Shown piece by piece: positions 15,418-25,525 of a stretch of DNA of 64,000 bases. The position numbers and the translations under genes were made by a program. Position 1 is the stretch's first letter. Each line of letters opens with the position of its first letter. This stretch comes from Stenotrophomonas sp. HITSZ_GD (GTDB taxonomy: Bacteria > Pseudomonadota > Gammaproteobacteria > Xanthomonadales > Xanthomonadaceae). The DNA is taken from NCBI RefSeq assembly GCF_029543105.1, contig NZ_JARQXB010000005.1, positions 62,001 through 126,000 of the forward strand, written 5' to 3'. The notes under the pieces were generated by a model. It saw nothing but the letters and a program-made list of their open reading frames with translations, had not been told where the DNA came from and did no database searches.

Positions 15418-17901
15418 TCAACCGGCTTTCTTCACTACCGTCTTCTTGGCCGCCTTCTTGGCAGGGGCCTTCTTCGCCGCAGCCTTCTTCGTCGCCGCCT
15501 TCTTGGCGGGCGCCTTCTTGGCCGCCGCTTTCTTCGCCGGGGCCTTGGCCTTGGGCTCGGCCGCCTTCTTGGCGACCTTGCTGGCGGCCTTCTTCGCGCC
15601 GAAACCCTTGCGCACCGGCTTGCCGGTCTCTTCCATCAGCTTCTGCGCTTCTTCCAGCGTCAACGAGGCCGGCTCGCGATCCTTCGGGATCTTGCCGTTG
15701 AGCTTGCCATCGCTCAGGTACGGGCCGAAACGGCCGTTCAGCACCTGGATGTCGCTGCCGTCGAATTCCTTGATGATGCGGTTGCGCGCGATCTCTTCCT
15801 TCTCTTCGATCAGGAAGATGGCCCGCGCCAGGTCGATCGTGTACGGATCGTCTTCCTTCTTCAGCGAGGCATAGGTGCTGCCGCGGCGCGCGAACGGGCC
15901 AAAACGCCCGATGCCCACGCTCACCGGCTCGCCCTTGTCCTCGCCCAGCGCGCGCGGCATCAGGAACAGCTGCAGCGCGTCGTCCAGGCTGATGGAGTAG
16001 ATGCTCTGGCCCGGGCGCAGAGAGGCGAACTTGGGCTTCTCCTCGTCCTCCACCGTGCCGATCTGCACCATCGGGCCGAACCGGCCGATGCGCGCACTCA
16101 CTTCCTTTCCGCTTTCCGGGTCGGTGCCAAGCACGCGCACGCTGCCCGCGTCGGTCTTGTCCAGCGAGTCCTTCTTGTCCTCGACCAGTTCCTTGAACGG
16201 GCCCCAGAACTTCTCCATCAGCGGGATCCACTCCTCCTCGCCGCGCGAGACGGCGTCCAGCTCGTCCTCGAGCTTGGCGGTGAAGTCGTAGTCCACGTAC
16301 TGGGTGAAATGGCCGGACAGGAACTTGGACACCGCGCGGCCGACGTCGGTCGGGCGGAAGCTGCGGCCTTCCATTTCCACGTACTTGCGGAACAGCAGGG
16401 TCTGGATGATCGAGGCATAGGTGGACGGACGGCCGATGCCGTACTCCTCCAGCGCCTTGACCAGCGCCGCTTCGGTGTAGCGCGGGGGCGGCTGGGTGAA
16501 GTGCTGCTCGGTGAGCACGCGCTCCAGCGGCACGCTGTCGCCCGGCTTCATCGCCGGCAGCTTGCGGCCTTCGTCGTCGTCCTCGGCGGTCTTGGTGTCC
16601 TTGCCTTCCTCGTAGACGGCCAGGAAGCCGGGGACCACCACGGTGGTGCCGCTGGCGCGGAACACGTGGTCGCTGCCGGCGGCCAGGTCCACGCTCACGG
16701 TGTTGAGCGTGGCGGGAATCATCTGGCAGGCCACGGCGCGCTTCCAGATCAGCTCGTACAGGCGGCGCTCGTCGTCGGACAGGTAGCGCGACACCTGCGC
16801 GGGCGTGCGCAGCGCCGAGGTGGGGCGCACGGCTTCGTGCGCTTCCTGCGCGTTCTTCGACTTGGTGGTGTAGGTGTTCGGCTTGTCCGGCAGCGAGGCG
16901 GTGCCGTAGTCGCGCGCGATGACGTCGCGGATCTCGGCCAGGGCATCCTGCGAGAGGTTCACCGAGTCGGTACGCATGTAGCTGATCAGGCCGACGGTGC
17001 CCTCGTCGCCGATCGCCACGCCTTCGTACAGTTTCTGCGCCACCTGCATCGTCTTGCGCGTGGTGAAGCCGAGCTTGCGCGAGGCTTCCTGCTGCAGCGT
17101 GGAGGTGGTGAACGGCGGGGCCGGGCGGCGCTTGCGCTCCTTGCTCGCCACGTCGGTGACGTGCAGGCGGCCCTGGGCGGCCTGCTGGATGCGCGCGCGC
17201 GCGGCTTCGGCGGTGTCGCCGTCGGTGATGGTGAACTGCTCGAACTTCTGGCCGTCCAGCTTGATCAGCCGCGCGTTGAAGCGCTGCGACGGATGCGCGC
17301 ACTCGGCGTCGATGCTCCAGTATTCGCGCGCGATGAAGGCTTCGATCTCCTCCTCGCGCTCGACGATCATGCGCAGCGCCGGCGACTGCACGCGGCCGGC
17401 GGACAGGCCGCGCTGCACCTTGCGCCACAGCACCGGCGACAGGTTGAAGCCCACCAGGTAGTCCAGCGCGCGGCGCGCCTGCTGGGCATCGACCAGGTCG
17501 CCGGCGATGGCGCGCGGCTGCTGCATGGCTTCCTTGATGGCGCGCGGGGTGATCTCGGTGAAGACCACGCGCTGCATCGGCTTGTCCTTCAGCAGCCCGC
17601 GCTCTTTCAGGATCTCGGCAATGTGCCAGCTGATCGCCTCGCCCTCGCGGTCCGGGTCGGTCGCCAGGAAGATGTCGTCGGCCCCCTTCGCCGCCTTGGC
17701 GATCGCCTCCACGTGCTTCTCGTTCTTCTCGATGAGGTCGTAGCGCATCGCGAAGCCGTTGTCCGGGTCGACCGCGCCTTCCTTGGGGACGAGGTCGCGC
17801 ACATGCCCATACGAGGCCAGGACGGTGAAGTCCTTGCCGAGGTATTTGTTGATCGTCTTGGCCTTGGCGGGCGATTCGACGATGAGCAGGTGCTTGGGCA
17901 T
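15418..17901 (-). CDS. topA: DNA topoisomerase I
   Basis: 827 residues. Type IA topoisomerase that relaxes negative supercoils. The N-terminal Toprim domain begins LLIVESPAKAKTINKYLGKD, with the acidic metal motif DPDREGEAI (about residues 108-116). The catalytic tyrosine lies in GIGRPSTYASII. In place of Cys-rich zinc ribbons, the C-terminus has three Toprim C-terminal repeats, each centred on GRFGP (ARIGRFGPMVQIG, GIGRFGPFARRG, NGRFGPYLSDG). A histone-H1-like tail of Lys, Ala and Pro follows (about the last 55 residues). Such basic tails in actinobacteria and xanthomonads aid DNA binding and processivity. Confidence 0.97.
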   Translation of the reverse strand: MPKHLLIVESPAKAKTINKYLGKDFTVLASYGHVRDLVPKEGAVDPDNGFAMRYDLIEKNEKHVEAIAKAAKGADDIFLATDPDREGEAISWHIAEILKERGLLKDKPMQRVVFTEITPRAIKEAMQQPRAIAGDLVDAQQARRALDYLVGFNLSPVLWRKVQRGLSAGRVQSPALRMIVEREEEIEAFIAREYWSIDAECAHPSQRFNARLIKLDGQKFEQFTITDGDTAEAARARIQQAAQGRLHVTDVASKERKRRPAPPFTTSTLQQEASRKLGFTTRKTMQVAQKLYEGVAIGDEGTVGLISYMRTDSVNLSQDALAEIRDVIARDYGTASLPDKPNTYTTKSKNAQEAHEAVRPTSALRTPAQVSRYLSDDERRLYELIWKRAVACQMIPATLNTVSVDLAAGSDHVFRASGTTVVVPGFLAVYEEGKDTKTAEDDDEGRKLPAMKPGDSVPLERVLTEQHFTQPPPRYTEAALVKALEEYGIGRPSTYASIIQTLLFRKYVEMEGRSFRPTDVGRAVSKFLSGHFTQYVDYDFTAKLEDELDAVSRGEEEWIPLMEKFWGPFKELVEDKKDSLDKTDAGSVRVLGTDPESGKEVSARIGRFGPMVQIGTVEDEEKPKFASLRPGQSIYSISLDDALQLFLMPRALGEDKGEPVSVGIGRFGPFARRGSTYASLKKEDDPYTIDLARAIFLIEEKEEIARNRIIKEFDGSDIQVLNGRFGPYLSDGKLNGKIPKDREPASLTLEEAQKLMEETGKPVRKGFGAKKAASKVAKKAAEPKAKAPAKKAAAKKAPAKKAATKKAAAKKAPAKKAAKKTVVKKAG

Positions 17902-17993
17902 GGTGGCGATGTCTGGGGCCGGGGAGCCCGGGGGCGGGTAGGGTGGCCTAATTGGCCGGTGGAGGGAAGCACGGGCCGCTTCCCAGACGGCAA

Positions 17994-18018
17994 CGCCCGG
18001 GGCTCGGCCCCGGGCGTC
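17994..18018 (-). terminator. GC-rich hairpin between the RDD gene and topA
   Basis: ACGCCCGGGG and CCCCGGGCGT pair perfectly around a 5-nt loop, with one further C-G pair possible. There is no T-run on either side, so it is at best an atypical terminator or a processing hairpin. Confidence 0.4.
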
Positions 18019-18076
18019 CCGATAGTGGAATCACGCCGGGCACGGTCGTGTCAAGCCGGACCGGGCGCCAGGACGC

Positions 18077-18892
18077 TCAGTGCAGGGCCCCGGCCAGGGC
18101 CATCGCGGCGACCGCGGCCAGCGCCAGCAGGAGCAGCAGCAGGATCAGCCCGTAGATGGCCAGGATCACGATCGACACCACGTCCAGGCCGCGGGTTTGC
18201 CGCTGCGGCTCGTCAGTGAAGGCCCAACGGTCCACCACCAGGGTGTCGCAGATCAGGTCGTGCAGGGCCTGCTTGCGTTCGGTGAAGGCAGCGATCAGGA
18301 AGCCGATGTAAAGGGTGAAGTAGCTCAGGTAATAGGCAAAGCCGCGGCCCACGCTACGACCAAAGTTCAAGCGCTGGCCGTCGGGGCGCACCACCTTGAT
18401 GCCCACCGCGAGCTTGCCCGGCGAGGCCATCAGCCGCGAGGCGTGGAAGCAGGCGAAATACAGGACGGTGGCGATGAGCACGAACAGTTGCACGCCCAAC
18501 TGCGCGAAGAACATCCCGAACGGGTGGCCGGCTTCGGTGGCGAAACCGGCGGCGAAGATCATCGGCAGGGTGAACGGCAGCACGACCAGGGCCACGGCCA
18601 AGCCGTCGATGATGTTGGCCGCCGTGCGTCGCCAGAAGCCGGCGTAGACGATGTCGGCCGGCCCGACCGGCAGGGGCACCGCTCCGGCGGGGGTCTCCAC
18701 TGCGGGTAGGTCGGCTTCGGCCAGCCCCAACTCGGCGGCCACGGCGGACAAGGGCAGCCAGCCGGCCAGGCCTTCGCGCCACACCAGCGAGGCCGGCGTG
18801 ATGTCGGCGGCGGCGTAGCGGGCCAGCAGCGCCTCGGCCTCGACCGGTCCTTGCTGCATCCCGGCAGCATCGGCGTAGAACCACTGCGTCAT
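18077..18892 (-). CDS. DUF4339 (GYF_2)-RDD family membrane protein
   Basis: 271 residues. The N-terminal DUF4339 domain (about residues 1-50) shows the signature WFYADAAGMQQGPVEAEAL and LVWREGLAGWLPL; this GYF-like module binds proline-rich or short peptide partners. The C-terminal part is an RDD domain: AGFWRRTAANIIDGLAVALV carries the conserved Arg and Asp, followed by SPGKLAVGIKVVRPDG. There are four to five membrane helices in all. RDD proteins are thought to be small-molecule or ion transporters, unproven here. The neighbour upstream carries the same DUF4339 domain on a different anchor. Confidence 0.85.
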   Translation of the reverse strand: MTQWFYADAAGMQQGPVEAEALLARYAAADITPASLVWREGLAGWLPLSAVAAELGLAEADLPAVETPAGAVPLPVGPADIVYAGFWRRTAANIIDGLAVALVVLPFTLPMIFAAGFATEAGHPFGMFFAQLGVQLFVLIATVLYFACFHASRLMASPGKLAVGIKVVRPDGQRLNFGRSVGRGFAYYLSYFTLYIGFLIAAFTERKQALHDLICDTLVVDRWAFTDEPQRQTRGLDVVSIVILAIYGLILLLLLLALAAVAAMALAGALH

Positions 18893-18926
18893 CGCGTTCA
18901 ACGTGTCCTTGTTGGCGGCCGCGGCT

Positions 18927-19640
18927 TCAGCCGCGGCACTCGTGGGGCAGGTACTTGTCGTCGATTTCCGAGCTGCAGTGCCACTGGCCCGACTCGGGGT
19001 CCAGGTCCAGCCACAGGGCCTTGCCGTCCAGCTTGGCTTGGCCCGGCACCGAGAACACCGCTTCCACGCCGCAATGGCCGTTGTCGAAGCGACCGATGCG
19101 CACGCTGCCGATCTGCAGCTGCGCATAGCTCTCCGGCGTACCGAAGTTGCCTTCGCCGTTCACCGGGCAGCGCTGCTCGGTGGCATGGAACTGCTCGACC
19201 TCGGCGCGCAGCGGCGCGACGTCGGCATAGCCGGCGCTGACCTTGGCGCGCAGCACGTACTCCTGGTAGGCCGGCACGGCAATGGCCGCCAGGATGCCGA
19301 TCACCGCAAGGCTCAGCACGCCCACCACCGCCAGCACGATCGCGACGATCGCGCAGCCGGAAAGCCCCTTGCGCGGCGCGACCGGGGTAGGGGTGGGGGG
19401 AGCGGCGGCAGCGCCCGGTGCGGCGGCGCCGAAGGGCAGCGGCGGCGGATGGCCGTCGGCCGGGGCGGGCAGCGCGAGTTCGTCGGCGAAATCACTCAGC
19501 GGCCGCCATTGCGCCAGGCCTTCGCGCCACACCAGCGTATCCAGCCCGATGCGGCCGGAGCGATACAGCTCGACCAGGTTCTCGTCCGGCAGCGGGCCGA
19601 TCCGCTGCCGGTTGCCTTCGGCGTAATACCACTCGCTCAT
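18927..19640 (-). CDS. DUF4339 protein with internal type IV pilin-like helix
   Basis: 237 residues. DUF4339 domain at about residues 1-50 (WYYAEGNRQRIGPLPDENL, LVWREGLAQWRPL), then a Pro/Ala linker and a segment strongly resembling the type IV pilin alpha-1 helix (LAVIGILAAIAVPAYQEYVL followed by RAKVSAGYADV). The C-terminal globular part has a Cys pair compatible with a pilin D-loop (HCGVEAVF ... WHCSSE). The normal prepilin peptidase site GFTLIE is missing and the helix is preceded by GLSGCAIVAIVLAVVGVLSL. It therefore looks like a membrane-anchored pilin-like domain with a cytoplasmic GYF module, not a processed pilin. Confidence 0.85.
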   Translation of the reverse strand: MSEWYYAEGNRQRIGPLPDENLVELYRSGRIGLDTLVWREGLAQWRPLSDFADELALPAPADGHPPPLPFGAAAPGAAAAPPTPTPVAPRKGLSGCAIVAIVLAVVGVLSLAVIGILAAIAVPAYQEYVLRAKVSAGYADVAPLRAEVEQFHATEQRCPVNGEGNFGTPESYAQLQIGSVRIGRFDNGHCGVEAVFSVPGQAKLDGKALWLDLDPESGQWHCSSEIDDKYLPHECRG

Positions 19641-19677
19641 CGCCCGCTTCCCCTGTGCTTCCGTTGCGTGGAAGCGG

Positions 19678-20151
19678 TCAGTGTACGGGCTCGGGCTCGT
19701 CCACGAACATCTGGGTTTCCATCCAGGCGTAGGCCGCTTCGGCGCCCGGCTGGTTGAACAGCACCATCAGGATGACCCACTTGAGGTCGTCCAGATCCAG
19801 CTCGTCCTGGTCCAGCGCCATGGCGCGGTCCAGGACCAGTTCGCGCTGGTCGGCATCCAGGATGCCGTGCTGTTCCAGGAACAGCAGGAAGCCGCGGCAT
19901 TCGATATCGAGCTTGTCCAGCTCCGGGCCGTGATACACGCGCACCGGGCCGTCCACGCGCGGCTGCGCCACGCTGGGACGCTGGTCGGCGAGCGCGTCGA
20001 GCCAGTCGAAGGCCTTGCTGATTTCGGAGGGACTGAAGCCGGCCTGGATCAGGCCGTTCTGGAGCGAATCCCGGTCGCGGACGAGGTCGGCGTCCTCGCT
20101 GAAGTAGTGTTCGAACAGGTAAAGCAGTACGTCGAGAATGCTCTCTTTCAT
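19678..20151 (-). CDS. smg: Smg protein (DUF494)
   Basis: 157 residues, normal length. It opens [17 protein letters not shown], the defining DUF494 start. Acidic helices follow, with [19 protein letters not shown] and [20 protein letters not shown] matching the family. The function is not firmly known. It is almost always found next to dprA and topA in beta- and gammaproteobacteria, exactly as here, 43 bp downstream of dprA, and has been proposed to act in DNA uptake or processing by association only. Confidence 0.93.
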   Translation of the reverse strand: MKESILDVLLYLFEHYFSEDADLVRDRDSLQNGLIQAGFSPSEISKAFDWLDALADQRPSVAQPRVDGPVRVYHGPELDKLDIECRGFLLFLEQHGILDADQRELVLDRAMALDQDELDLDDLKWVILMVLFNQPGAEAAYAWMETQMFVDEPEPVH

Positions 20152-20194
20152 TGCCCCTCGGCCTGCGTCGCGAGACGCTGTGGAGGTGAAGAAA

Positions 20195-21346
20195 CTAGGG
20201 GTAGCGCATGTAGCGGCCGTGACGGACCACCACCCTTCCTTCCAGTTCCATGGCCAGCAGCATGGAGGACAGCGCGGCGGCCGTCAATCCGGTGCGCTGA
20301 ACCAATGAATCCATAGGGATGGGGTCGTGGCCCAGCGCCTGCCACAAGCGCTGGTAGTCGGGGTTGGCGGGCCGTGGGGGCGGGCCCGTATCGCGTCCGG
20401 GGCTCTCAATGGGGGCTGCGGAGAGGCCGCGCAAGGGGGCCAGATGGGCCGCCGCCAGCGGCCCGAGCACGGCCAGCACCTCCTCGGCGGACTCGACCAG
20501 CACGGCGCCATCGCGGATCAGCCGGTGGCAGCCGCGCGCCATCGGGTTGTGGATCGACCCGGGCACCGCGAAGACCTCGCGGCCCGCCTCCCCGGCCAGC
20601 CGCGCGGTGATTAGCGCGCCGGAGCGATGCGCGGCCTCCACCACCAGCGTGCCAAGCGTCAGCCCGGCGACGATGCGGTTGCGCGCCGGGAACTGGCCGG
20701 CGCGCGCGGCCGTGCCGGGCGGATATTCGCTCACCACCGCGCCCGCGCCGGCGATGCGTGCCTGCAAGGCGGCGTGGCGGGTGGGATAGGGCCTGTCGGG
20801 CCCGGTGCCCAGCACGGCGACGGTCAGGCCCTGCGCCTGCGCCAGCGCCGCTTCGTGGGCGGCCGCGTCGATGCCCGCCGCCAGCCCGCTCACCACCGCC
20901 AGCCCCGCCCGCGCGAGCAAGGCGGCGAACTCGCCGGCGTGGTCGCGCCCGCCCGCGGTGGGCCGGCGGCTCCCCACGATGGCCACGCCGGGATGCGCCA
21001 GCAGCGCCGGTTCGCCGTCCACGAACAAGGCCAGCGGCGGCTGGGGCGATTCGCGCAGCAGCGGCGGGTAGCGTGGGTCGTCCCAGCCGATCAGGTGGTG
21101 GCCCGGCGCCGCCAGCCAACGCCGCGCTTGTTGCAGGGCGTCGGGCGCGGGCCGTGCCAGTGCGGCGCGCTGGGCCTCGTCGCAGCCCGCCGCGAGCCAG
21201 GCCGCGGGACCGGCCGCGCGCGCGGCCGCGGCGCTTCGGTGCACGGCGATCAGGCGCTGGCGCGGCGCGATGGCGCCGCCGGCCAGCACCAGCGCCAGCC
21301 AGGCATCGTGTTCTTCCGCGCGAAGGGGCAGGGCATCGTCGATCAT
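20195..21346 (-). CDS. dprA: DNA-processing protein DprA (Smf)
   Basis: 383 residues. It binds incoming single-stranded DNA during natural transformation and loads RecA. The central Rossmann-like fold carries [20 protein letters not shown] (about residue 130), [19 protein letters not shown], and [22 protein letters not shown]-terminal winged-helix (DML1-like) domain spans about residues 320-383 ([20 protein letters not shown]). The N-terminal 100 residues form the SAM-like domain seen in longer DprA proteins. Its presence with smg suggests natural competence, which is well known in Xanthomonadaceae, though other com genes are not in this window. Confidence 0.95.
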   Translation of the reverse strand: MIDDALPLRAEEHDAWLALVLAGGAIAPRQRLIAVHRSAAAARAAGPAAWLAAGCDEAQRAALARPAPDALQQARRWLAAPGHHLIGWDDPRYPPLLRESPQPPLALFVDGEPALLAHPGVAIVGSRRPTAGGRDHAGEFAALLARAGLAVVSGLAAGIDAAAHEAALAQAQGLTVAVLGTGPDRPYPTRHAALQARIAGAGAVVSEYPPGTAARAGQFPARNRIVAGLTLGTLVVEAAHRSGALITARLAGEAGREVFAVPGSIHNPMARGCHRLIRDGAVLVESAEEVLAVLGPLAAAHLAPLRGLSAAPIESPGRDTGPPPRPANPDYQRLWQALGHDPIPMDSLVQRTGLTAAALSSMLLAMELEGRVVVRHGRYMRYP

Positions 21347-21368
21347 CCGCGCAGCGTGGCGCGCATGC

Positions 21369-21396
21369 GAAAACGGCGCCCTAGGGCGCCGTTTTC
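21369..21396 (-). terminator. bidirectional hairpin terminator
   Basis: AAAACGGCGCC (21370-21380) and GGCGCCGTTTT (21385-21395) form a perfect 11-bp stem around CTAG. On either strand the stem ends in a T-run, so it should terminate the minus-strand LysM gene and separate it from dprA. Confidence 0.85.
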
Positions 21397-21417
21397 AGTG
21401 CGGATCGGGAAAGGCCG

Positions 21418-22542
21418 TTACTGCGCGTCGGGATGACGCACGTTGTAGCCCACCTTCACCGGCTTCACGCCTTCCATCACCAGCGCGTAGCTCACCTTGT
21501 CGAAGGTGCGGAACACCATCGCGTGGGCGGCGTATTCCTCCGGCACGCCGACGGTGCTGCTACCGCCGCCGAAGCCGTCGTCGGCGCGCGAGATGAGCGA
21601 GTGCTCGACGCGGTCGTTGACGCGGCGGCTGTTGCGCCACAGCGAGAAGACGGTGCCGTTGTCGATACCCTCGCGCGCGCCGCCGGAGATGGCGATCACG
21701 TCGCGCGGGCCGGCCGCGGTGAACGCGTCGGCGACGGCGAGCACGCGCAGTTCGGTCTCGGCGGCCTGCGGGGCCGGCGGATGCGGGATGAACTGCAGGT
21801 CGTACGGACGGGCTTCCAGCGGCATCAGGCGGTCGCCGGGCCGCACTTCGCGGCCGCTGTCCTGCAGCAGCAGCGAGGTGGCCTGGCCGGGGGCCGAGGC
21901 CAGGCGGGTCACGGTGCCGACGTTGACCTGCGCCATCTCGTAGCCGAGGAACTCGCGGCGGGTGCTCGGGGCGACGTAGGTCTTCCACAGGCTGCCGGAG
22001 CCGGCGAGGGTATCGCCGTTGGGCTGCAGGTCTTCGTTGTGGCGCGGCAGCGCGTAGCTCAGCGTCGGGCGGAACACCGCGTACTGCTGGCCGACCTGGG
22101 CGTTGTCCAGCTTCACCACGTAGGCCACCTGGCCGGCGCTGGCACGCAGGCGGCTGTCCTCCAGGCTCACCACGTAGGGCAGGCTCTTGAACTCGTCGGT
22201 GATGCGCAGGTTCTTCAGGAACGGCTCGATGTCCGCCAGCGGAATGGCGTTGATCGGCGCTTCCTGGCGCGGGCCCGGCTTGACGCCGACGCGGTCCAGG
22301 TAGGCCAGGCTCAGCACGTCGCCCGGGTAGATCAGGTGCGGGTTGTGCACCTGCGGGTTGGCCTGCCAGATCTCCGGCCACAGCCACGGCTTTTTCAGGA
22401 ACTTGCCCGCGATATCCCACAGCGTGTCGCCCTTCTTGACGACATAGGTATCCGGGTGGTCGCCGGCCATTTCCACGGCAGCGGCGTAGGTCGCGACGGT
22501 CAGCATCGCCACGGCGACGACCGTACGAATTCGGTTGAACAT
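21418..22542 (-). CDS. exported LysM-domain protein
   Basis: 374 residues with a signal peptide (MFNRIRTVVAVAMLTVATYA, cleavage probably near AAAV-EMA). One LysM peptidoglycan-binding domain lies at about residues 32-82 (YVVKKGDTLWDIAGKFLKKP, then NPHLIYPGDVLSLAYLD). The remaining 290 residues form a beta-rich domain containing QATSLLLQDSGREVRPGDRL and GGAREGIDNGTVFSLWRN. The same architecture occurs in a family usually encoded between dprA and def in pseudomonads and xanthomonads. It probably sits in the periplasm attached to the wall; activity is unknown. It is transcribed divergently from def. Confidence 0.9.
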   Translation of the reverse strand: MFNRIRTVVAVAMLTVATYAAAVEMAGDHPDTYVVKKGDTLWDIAGKFLKKPWLWPEIWQANPQVHNPHLIYPGDVLSLAYLDRVGVKPGPRQEAPINAIPLADIEPFLKNLRITDEFKSLPYVVSLEDSRLRASAGQVAYVVKLDNAQVGQQYAVFRPTLSYALPRHNEDLQPNGDTLAGSGSLWKTYVAPSTRREFLGYEMAQVNVGTVTRLASAPGQATSLLLQDSGREVRPGDRLMPLEARPYDLQFIPHPPAPQAAETELRVLAVADAFTAAGPRDVIAISGGAREGIDNGTVFSLWRNSRRVNDRVEHSLISRADDGFGGGSSTVGVPEEYAAHAMVFRTFDKVSYALVMEGVKPVKVGYNVRHPDAQ

Positions 22543-22673
22543 GATTGCGCTCTGCCTGATTCCCCAACAGGTTCGCGCACTATAGTTCAGATACCGGGGC
22601 GAAGCGCAAGCGTTGGCGCTAGAATTGGGACGTCTTGCCGGATTGTTCCGGCGTCCCCACCTCGGGTATCGCC

Positions 22674-23186
22674 ATGGCCCTACTCCCCATTCTTGAATTT
22701 CCCGACCCCCGGCTGCGCACCAAGGCCGCCCTGGTCGACGCCGCCGAGGTGACCACGCCCGGCTTCCAGACCCTGCTCGACGACATGTTCCAGACCATGT
22801 ACGACGCGCCGGGCATCGGCCTGGCCGCCAGCCAGGTGGATGTCCACAAGCGCTTCATGGTCATCGACATCAGCGAGGAGAAGAATGCCCCGATGGTGTT
22901 CATCAACCCGCAGATCACCGCGCAGGACGGGGGCCAGGTCTACCAGGAGGGCTGCCTGTCCGTGCCGGGCATCTTCGCCGACGTGACCCGCGCCGACACC
23001 ATCACCGTGCGCTTCCTGGACCGCCAGGGCCAGCCGCAGGAACTGACCACCGGCGGCCTGCTGGCGGTGTGCATCCAGCACGAGATGGACCACCTGGAAG
23101 GCAAGCTGTTCATCGACTACCTCTCGCCGCTCAAGCGCGAGATGGTGCGCAAGAAGCTGGCCAAGCAGCGCAAGCACGTCGCCTGA
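22674..23186 (+). CDS. def: peptide deformylase
   Basis: 170 residues, normal length for the type I enzyme that removes the N-formyl group from nascent proteins. All three active-site motifs are present: [19 protein letters not shown] with the metal-binding Cys, and [11 protein letters not shown] with the two His ligands and the catalytic Glu. I used the ATG followed by [17 protein letters not shown], since this matches the conserved start of the family. It is the first gene of def-fmt-rsmB. Confidence 0.98.
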   Translation: MALLPILEFPDPRLRTKAALVDAAEVTTPGFQTLLDDMFQTMYDAPGIGLAASQVDVHKRFMVIDISEEKNAPMVFINPQITAQDGGQVYQEGCLSVPGIFADVTRADTITVRFLDRQGQPQELTTGGLLAVCIQHEMDHLEGKLFIDYLSPLKREMVRKKLAKQRKHVA

Positions 23187-23267
23187 CGCGCACCGGGGGG
23201 ACGGGCACTCGCGCACCGGCCTCCCGGCCGGCCCTCGCGCCCCCGCCCCACGGAGCCCCCGCCGTCC

Positions 23268-24194
23268 ATGAGAATCGTCTTTGCCGGTACGCCGGAATTC
23301 GCCGTGCCGTCGCTGCGCGCGGCCGCCCGCCACAATGAAGTGGAGGCGGTCTATACCCAGCCCGACCGCCCCGCCGGCCGTGGCCGCGGCCTGACCCCTT
23401 CGCCGGTCAAGCTCGAAGCCGTCTCGCGCGGCATCCCGGTCTACCAGCCCGACACCCTGCGCACGCCCGAGGCCCAGGCGCAGCTGGCCGCGCTGCAGCC
23501 GGACATCCTGATCGTGGTCGCCTACGGGCTGATCCTGCCCAAGAAGGTGCTGGCCATCCCGACCTACGGTTGCTGGAACGTGCATGCCTCGCTGCTGCCG
23601 CGCTGGCGCGGCGCCGCGCCGATCCAGCGCGCCATCGAGGCCGGCGATACCGAGAGCGGCGTGTGCCTGATGCAAATGGAGGCCGGCCTGGACACCGGGC
23701 CGGTGCTGCTGTCCCAGCACACCCCGATCGGTCCGCAAGACACCGGCGGCCAACTGCACGACCGCCTGGCCGAACTCGGCGCGCAGGTACTGGCCGATGG
23801 CCTGGGCCTGCTGCGCGTGGGCCTGAGCCCGGTGGCGCAGCCGCAGCCGGCCGTAGGGGTGACCTACGCGCACAAGCTCGACAAGGCCGAGGCGCGGCTG
23901 GACTGGGCGCAGCCGGCCGCCGCGCTGGCGCGCAAGGTGCGCGCCTTCGTGCCGTGGCCGGTCGCCGAGGCGATGCTGGCGGGCGAGCGCCTGCGCATCC
24001 ATGGCGCGGTAGCCGTCGATGAAACCCACGACCGCCCGCCCGGCAGCCTGCTGCGCGCTTCGCGCGGGGGGCTGGACGTGGCCTGCGGCGAGGGCGTGCT
24101 GCGCCTGCGCGTGGTGCAGCGCGAAGGCGGCAAGCCGGTGACCGCCGCCGACTACCTCAACGCACGCCGCGACCTGGCCGGCTTCGCTCGATGA
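23268..24194 (+). CDS. fmt: methionyl-tRNA formyltransferase
   Basis: 308 residues. It formylates initiator Met-tRNA using 10-formyltetrahydrofolate. Motifs: [15 protein letters not shown] at the N-terminus, [20 protein letters not shown] with the catalytic Asn and His (about residues 105-125), and [17 protein letters not shown]. The C-terminal tRNA-binding barrel follows (about residues 205-308). The stop overlaps the ATG of rsmB (ATGA, 24191-24194). Together with def it forms the translation-initiation formylation cycle. Confidence 0.98.
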   Translation: MRIVFAGTPEFAVPSLRAAARHNEVEAVYTQPDRPAGRGRGLTPSPVKLEAVSRGIPVYQPDTLRTPEAQAQLAALQPDILIVVAYGLILPKKVLAIPTYGCWNVHASLLPRWRGAAPIQRAIEAGDTESGVCLMQMEAGLDTGPVLLSQHTPIGPQDTGGQLHDRLAELGAQVLADGLGLLRVGLSPVAQPQPAVGVTYAHKLDKAEARLDWAQPAAALARKVRAFVPWPVAEAMLAGERLRIHGAVAVDETHDRPPGSLLRASRGGLDVACGEGVLRLRVVQREGGKPVTAADYLNARRDLAGFAR

Positions 24195-25501
24195 GCGGCG
24201 CACCCGCCCCGGCCGGCGTCGCCCCGCGCGTCGCCGCCGCGCGCATCCTGGCCGCGGTGATCGGCCAGGGGCGCTCGCTCAAGGCCGAATTCGCCGCCGT
24301 GTTGCCGGGCCTGGGCGAACCGCGCGACCGCGCGCTGGTCGAGGCGATCTGCTTTGCCGCGCTGCGCCGCCGCCCGGCCTACGAGGCGGCGCTGGCGCAA
24401 TGGCTGGAGCGCCCGCCGGGCCGCCGAGACGCCGACCTCAAGGGCCTGCTGCTGGCCGGCCTGGCCCAGCTGGACGCGCTCGCGCTGCCGGCGCACGCCG
24501 CGCTCTCGGCCACCGTCGATGCCTGCCGCGCGCTGGGCCGGCCGCGCCAGGCGGGCATGGTCAATGCGGTGCTGCGCCGCGCCCAGCGCGAAGGCCTGCC
24601 GGCCGTGGCGGCCGACGCTGGCTGGCCGCAGTGGCTGCGCGAGGAAGTACGCCGGGACTGGGGCGCGCAGGCCGATGCGATCTTCCAGGCCAGCGCCGAA
24701 CCGGCGCCGATGTGGCTGCGGGTGAACCGCCGCCAGTCCACGCGCGAGGCCTACCTGGACCTGCTCGCCGAAGCCGGCATCGCCGCCCACGCCGGTGACG
24801 GCCTGGCCGACGGCGTGCGCCTGGGCGAGCCGATGCCGGTGGCGCAGTTGCCCGGCTTCACCACCGGCGCCGTCTCCGTGCAGGATGGCTCCGCCCAGCA
24901 GGTCGCCGACCTGTTCGACCTGGCGCCCGGCCTGCGCGTGCTCGATGCCTGCGCCGCGCCCGGCGGCAAGGCCGCGCACCTGCTCGAACGCGAGCCGGGC
25001 CTGCGGCTCACCGCGCTGGACATCGACCCGCGCCGCCTGCGCCGCGTGGCCGAGACTTTGGCGCGCACCGGGGTGGCCGAAGGCGCGCAGGTCATCGCCG
25101 CCGATGCCGCCCAGCCCGATGGCTGGTGGGACGGCGCGGCGTTCGACGCCGTGCTGCTCGATGCCCCGTGCTCGGCCACCGGCATCGTGCGCCGCCAGCC
25201 CGACGTGCTGCTGCATCGCCGCGCCGAGGACGTGGACGCGTTGCTCGGCGTGCAGGCGCGGCTGCTGGACGCCGCATGGCGCGTGCTGCGTCCGGGCGGG
25301 TATCTGCTCTACACCACGTGCTCGCTGCTGCGCAGGGAGAACGAACAGCAGATCGCGCGCTTCATCGCGCGCACCGACGGCGTGGCGGTGCAGCCGCTGG
25401 ATGCGACGTTCGGCCACGCCGCCGGTGCCGGCCGCCAGCGCCTGCCCGGCGAGCAGGCGCGCGATGGCTTCTACTACGCGAAATTGCTGAAGACATCCTG
25501 A
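24191..25501 (+). CDS. rsmB: 16S rRNA m5C967 methyltransferase RsmB
   Basis: 436 residues. N-terminal NusB-like RNA-binding domain (about residues 10-140, [20 protein letters not shown]), then a Rossmann SAM methyltransferase. The SAM-binding motif [15 protein letters not shown] lies near residue 255. The two cysteines of the m5C mechanism are in [16 protein letters not shown] and [14 protein letters not shown]. Length and order match E. coli RsmB (Sun). It is translationally coupled to fmt. Confidence 0.97.
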   Translation: MSGAPAPAGVAPRVAAARILAAVIGQGRSLKAEFAAVLPGLGEPRDRALVEAICFAALRRRPAYEAALAQWLERPPGRRDADLKGLLLAGLAQLDALALPAHAALSATVDACRALGRPRQAGMVNAVLRRAQREGLPAVAADAGWPQWLREEVRRDWGAQADAIFQASAEPAPMWLRVNRRQSTREAYLDLLAEAGIAAHAGDGLADGVRLGEPMPVAQLPGFTTGAVSVQDGSAQQVADLFDLAPGLRVLDACAAPGGKAAHLLEREPGLRLTALDIDPRRLRRVAETLARTGVAEGAQVIAADAAQPDGWWDGAAFDAVLLDAPCSATGIVRRQPDVLLHRRAEDVDALLGVQARLLDAAWRVLRPGGYLLYTTCSLLRRENEQQIARFIARTDGVAVQPLDATFGHAAGAGRQRLPGEQARDGFYYAKLLKTS

Positions 25502-25525
25502 TCTGCGCCGCTATCATGGCGCCCC

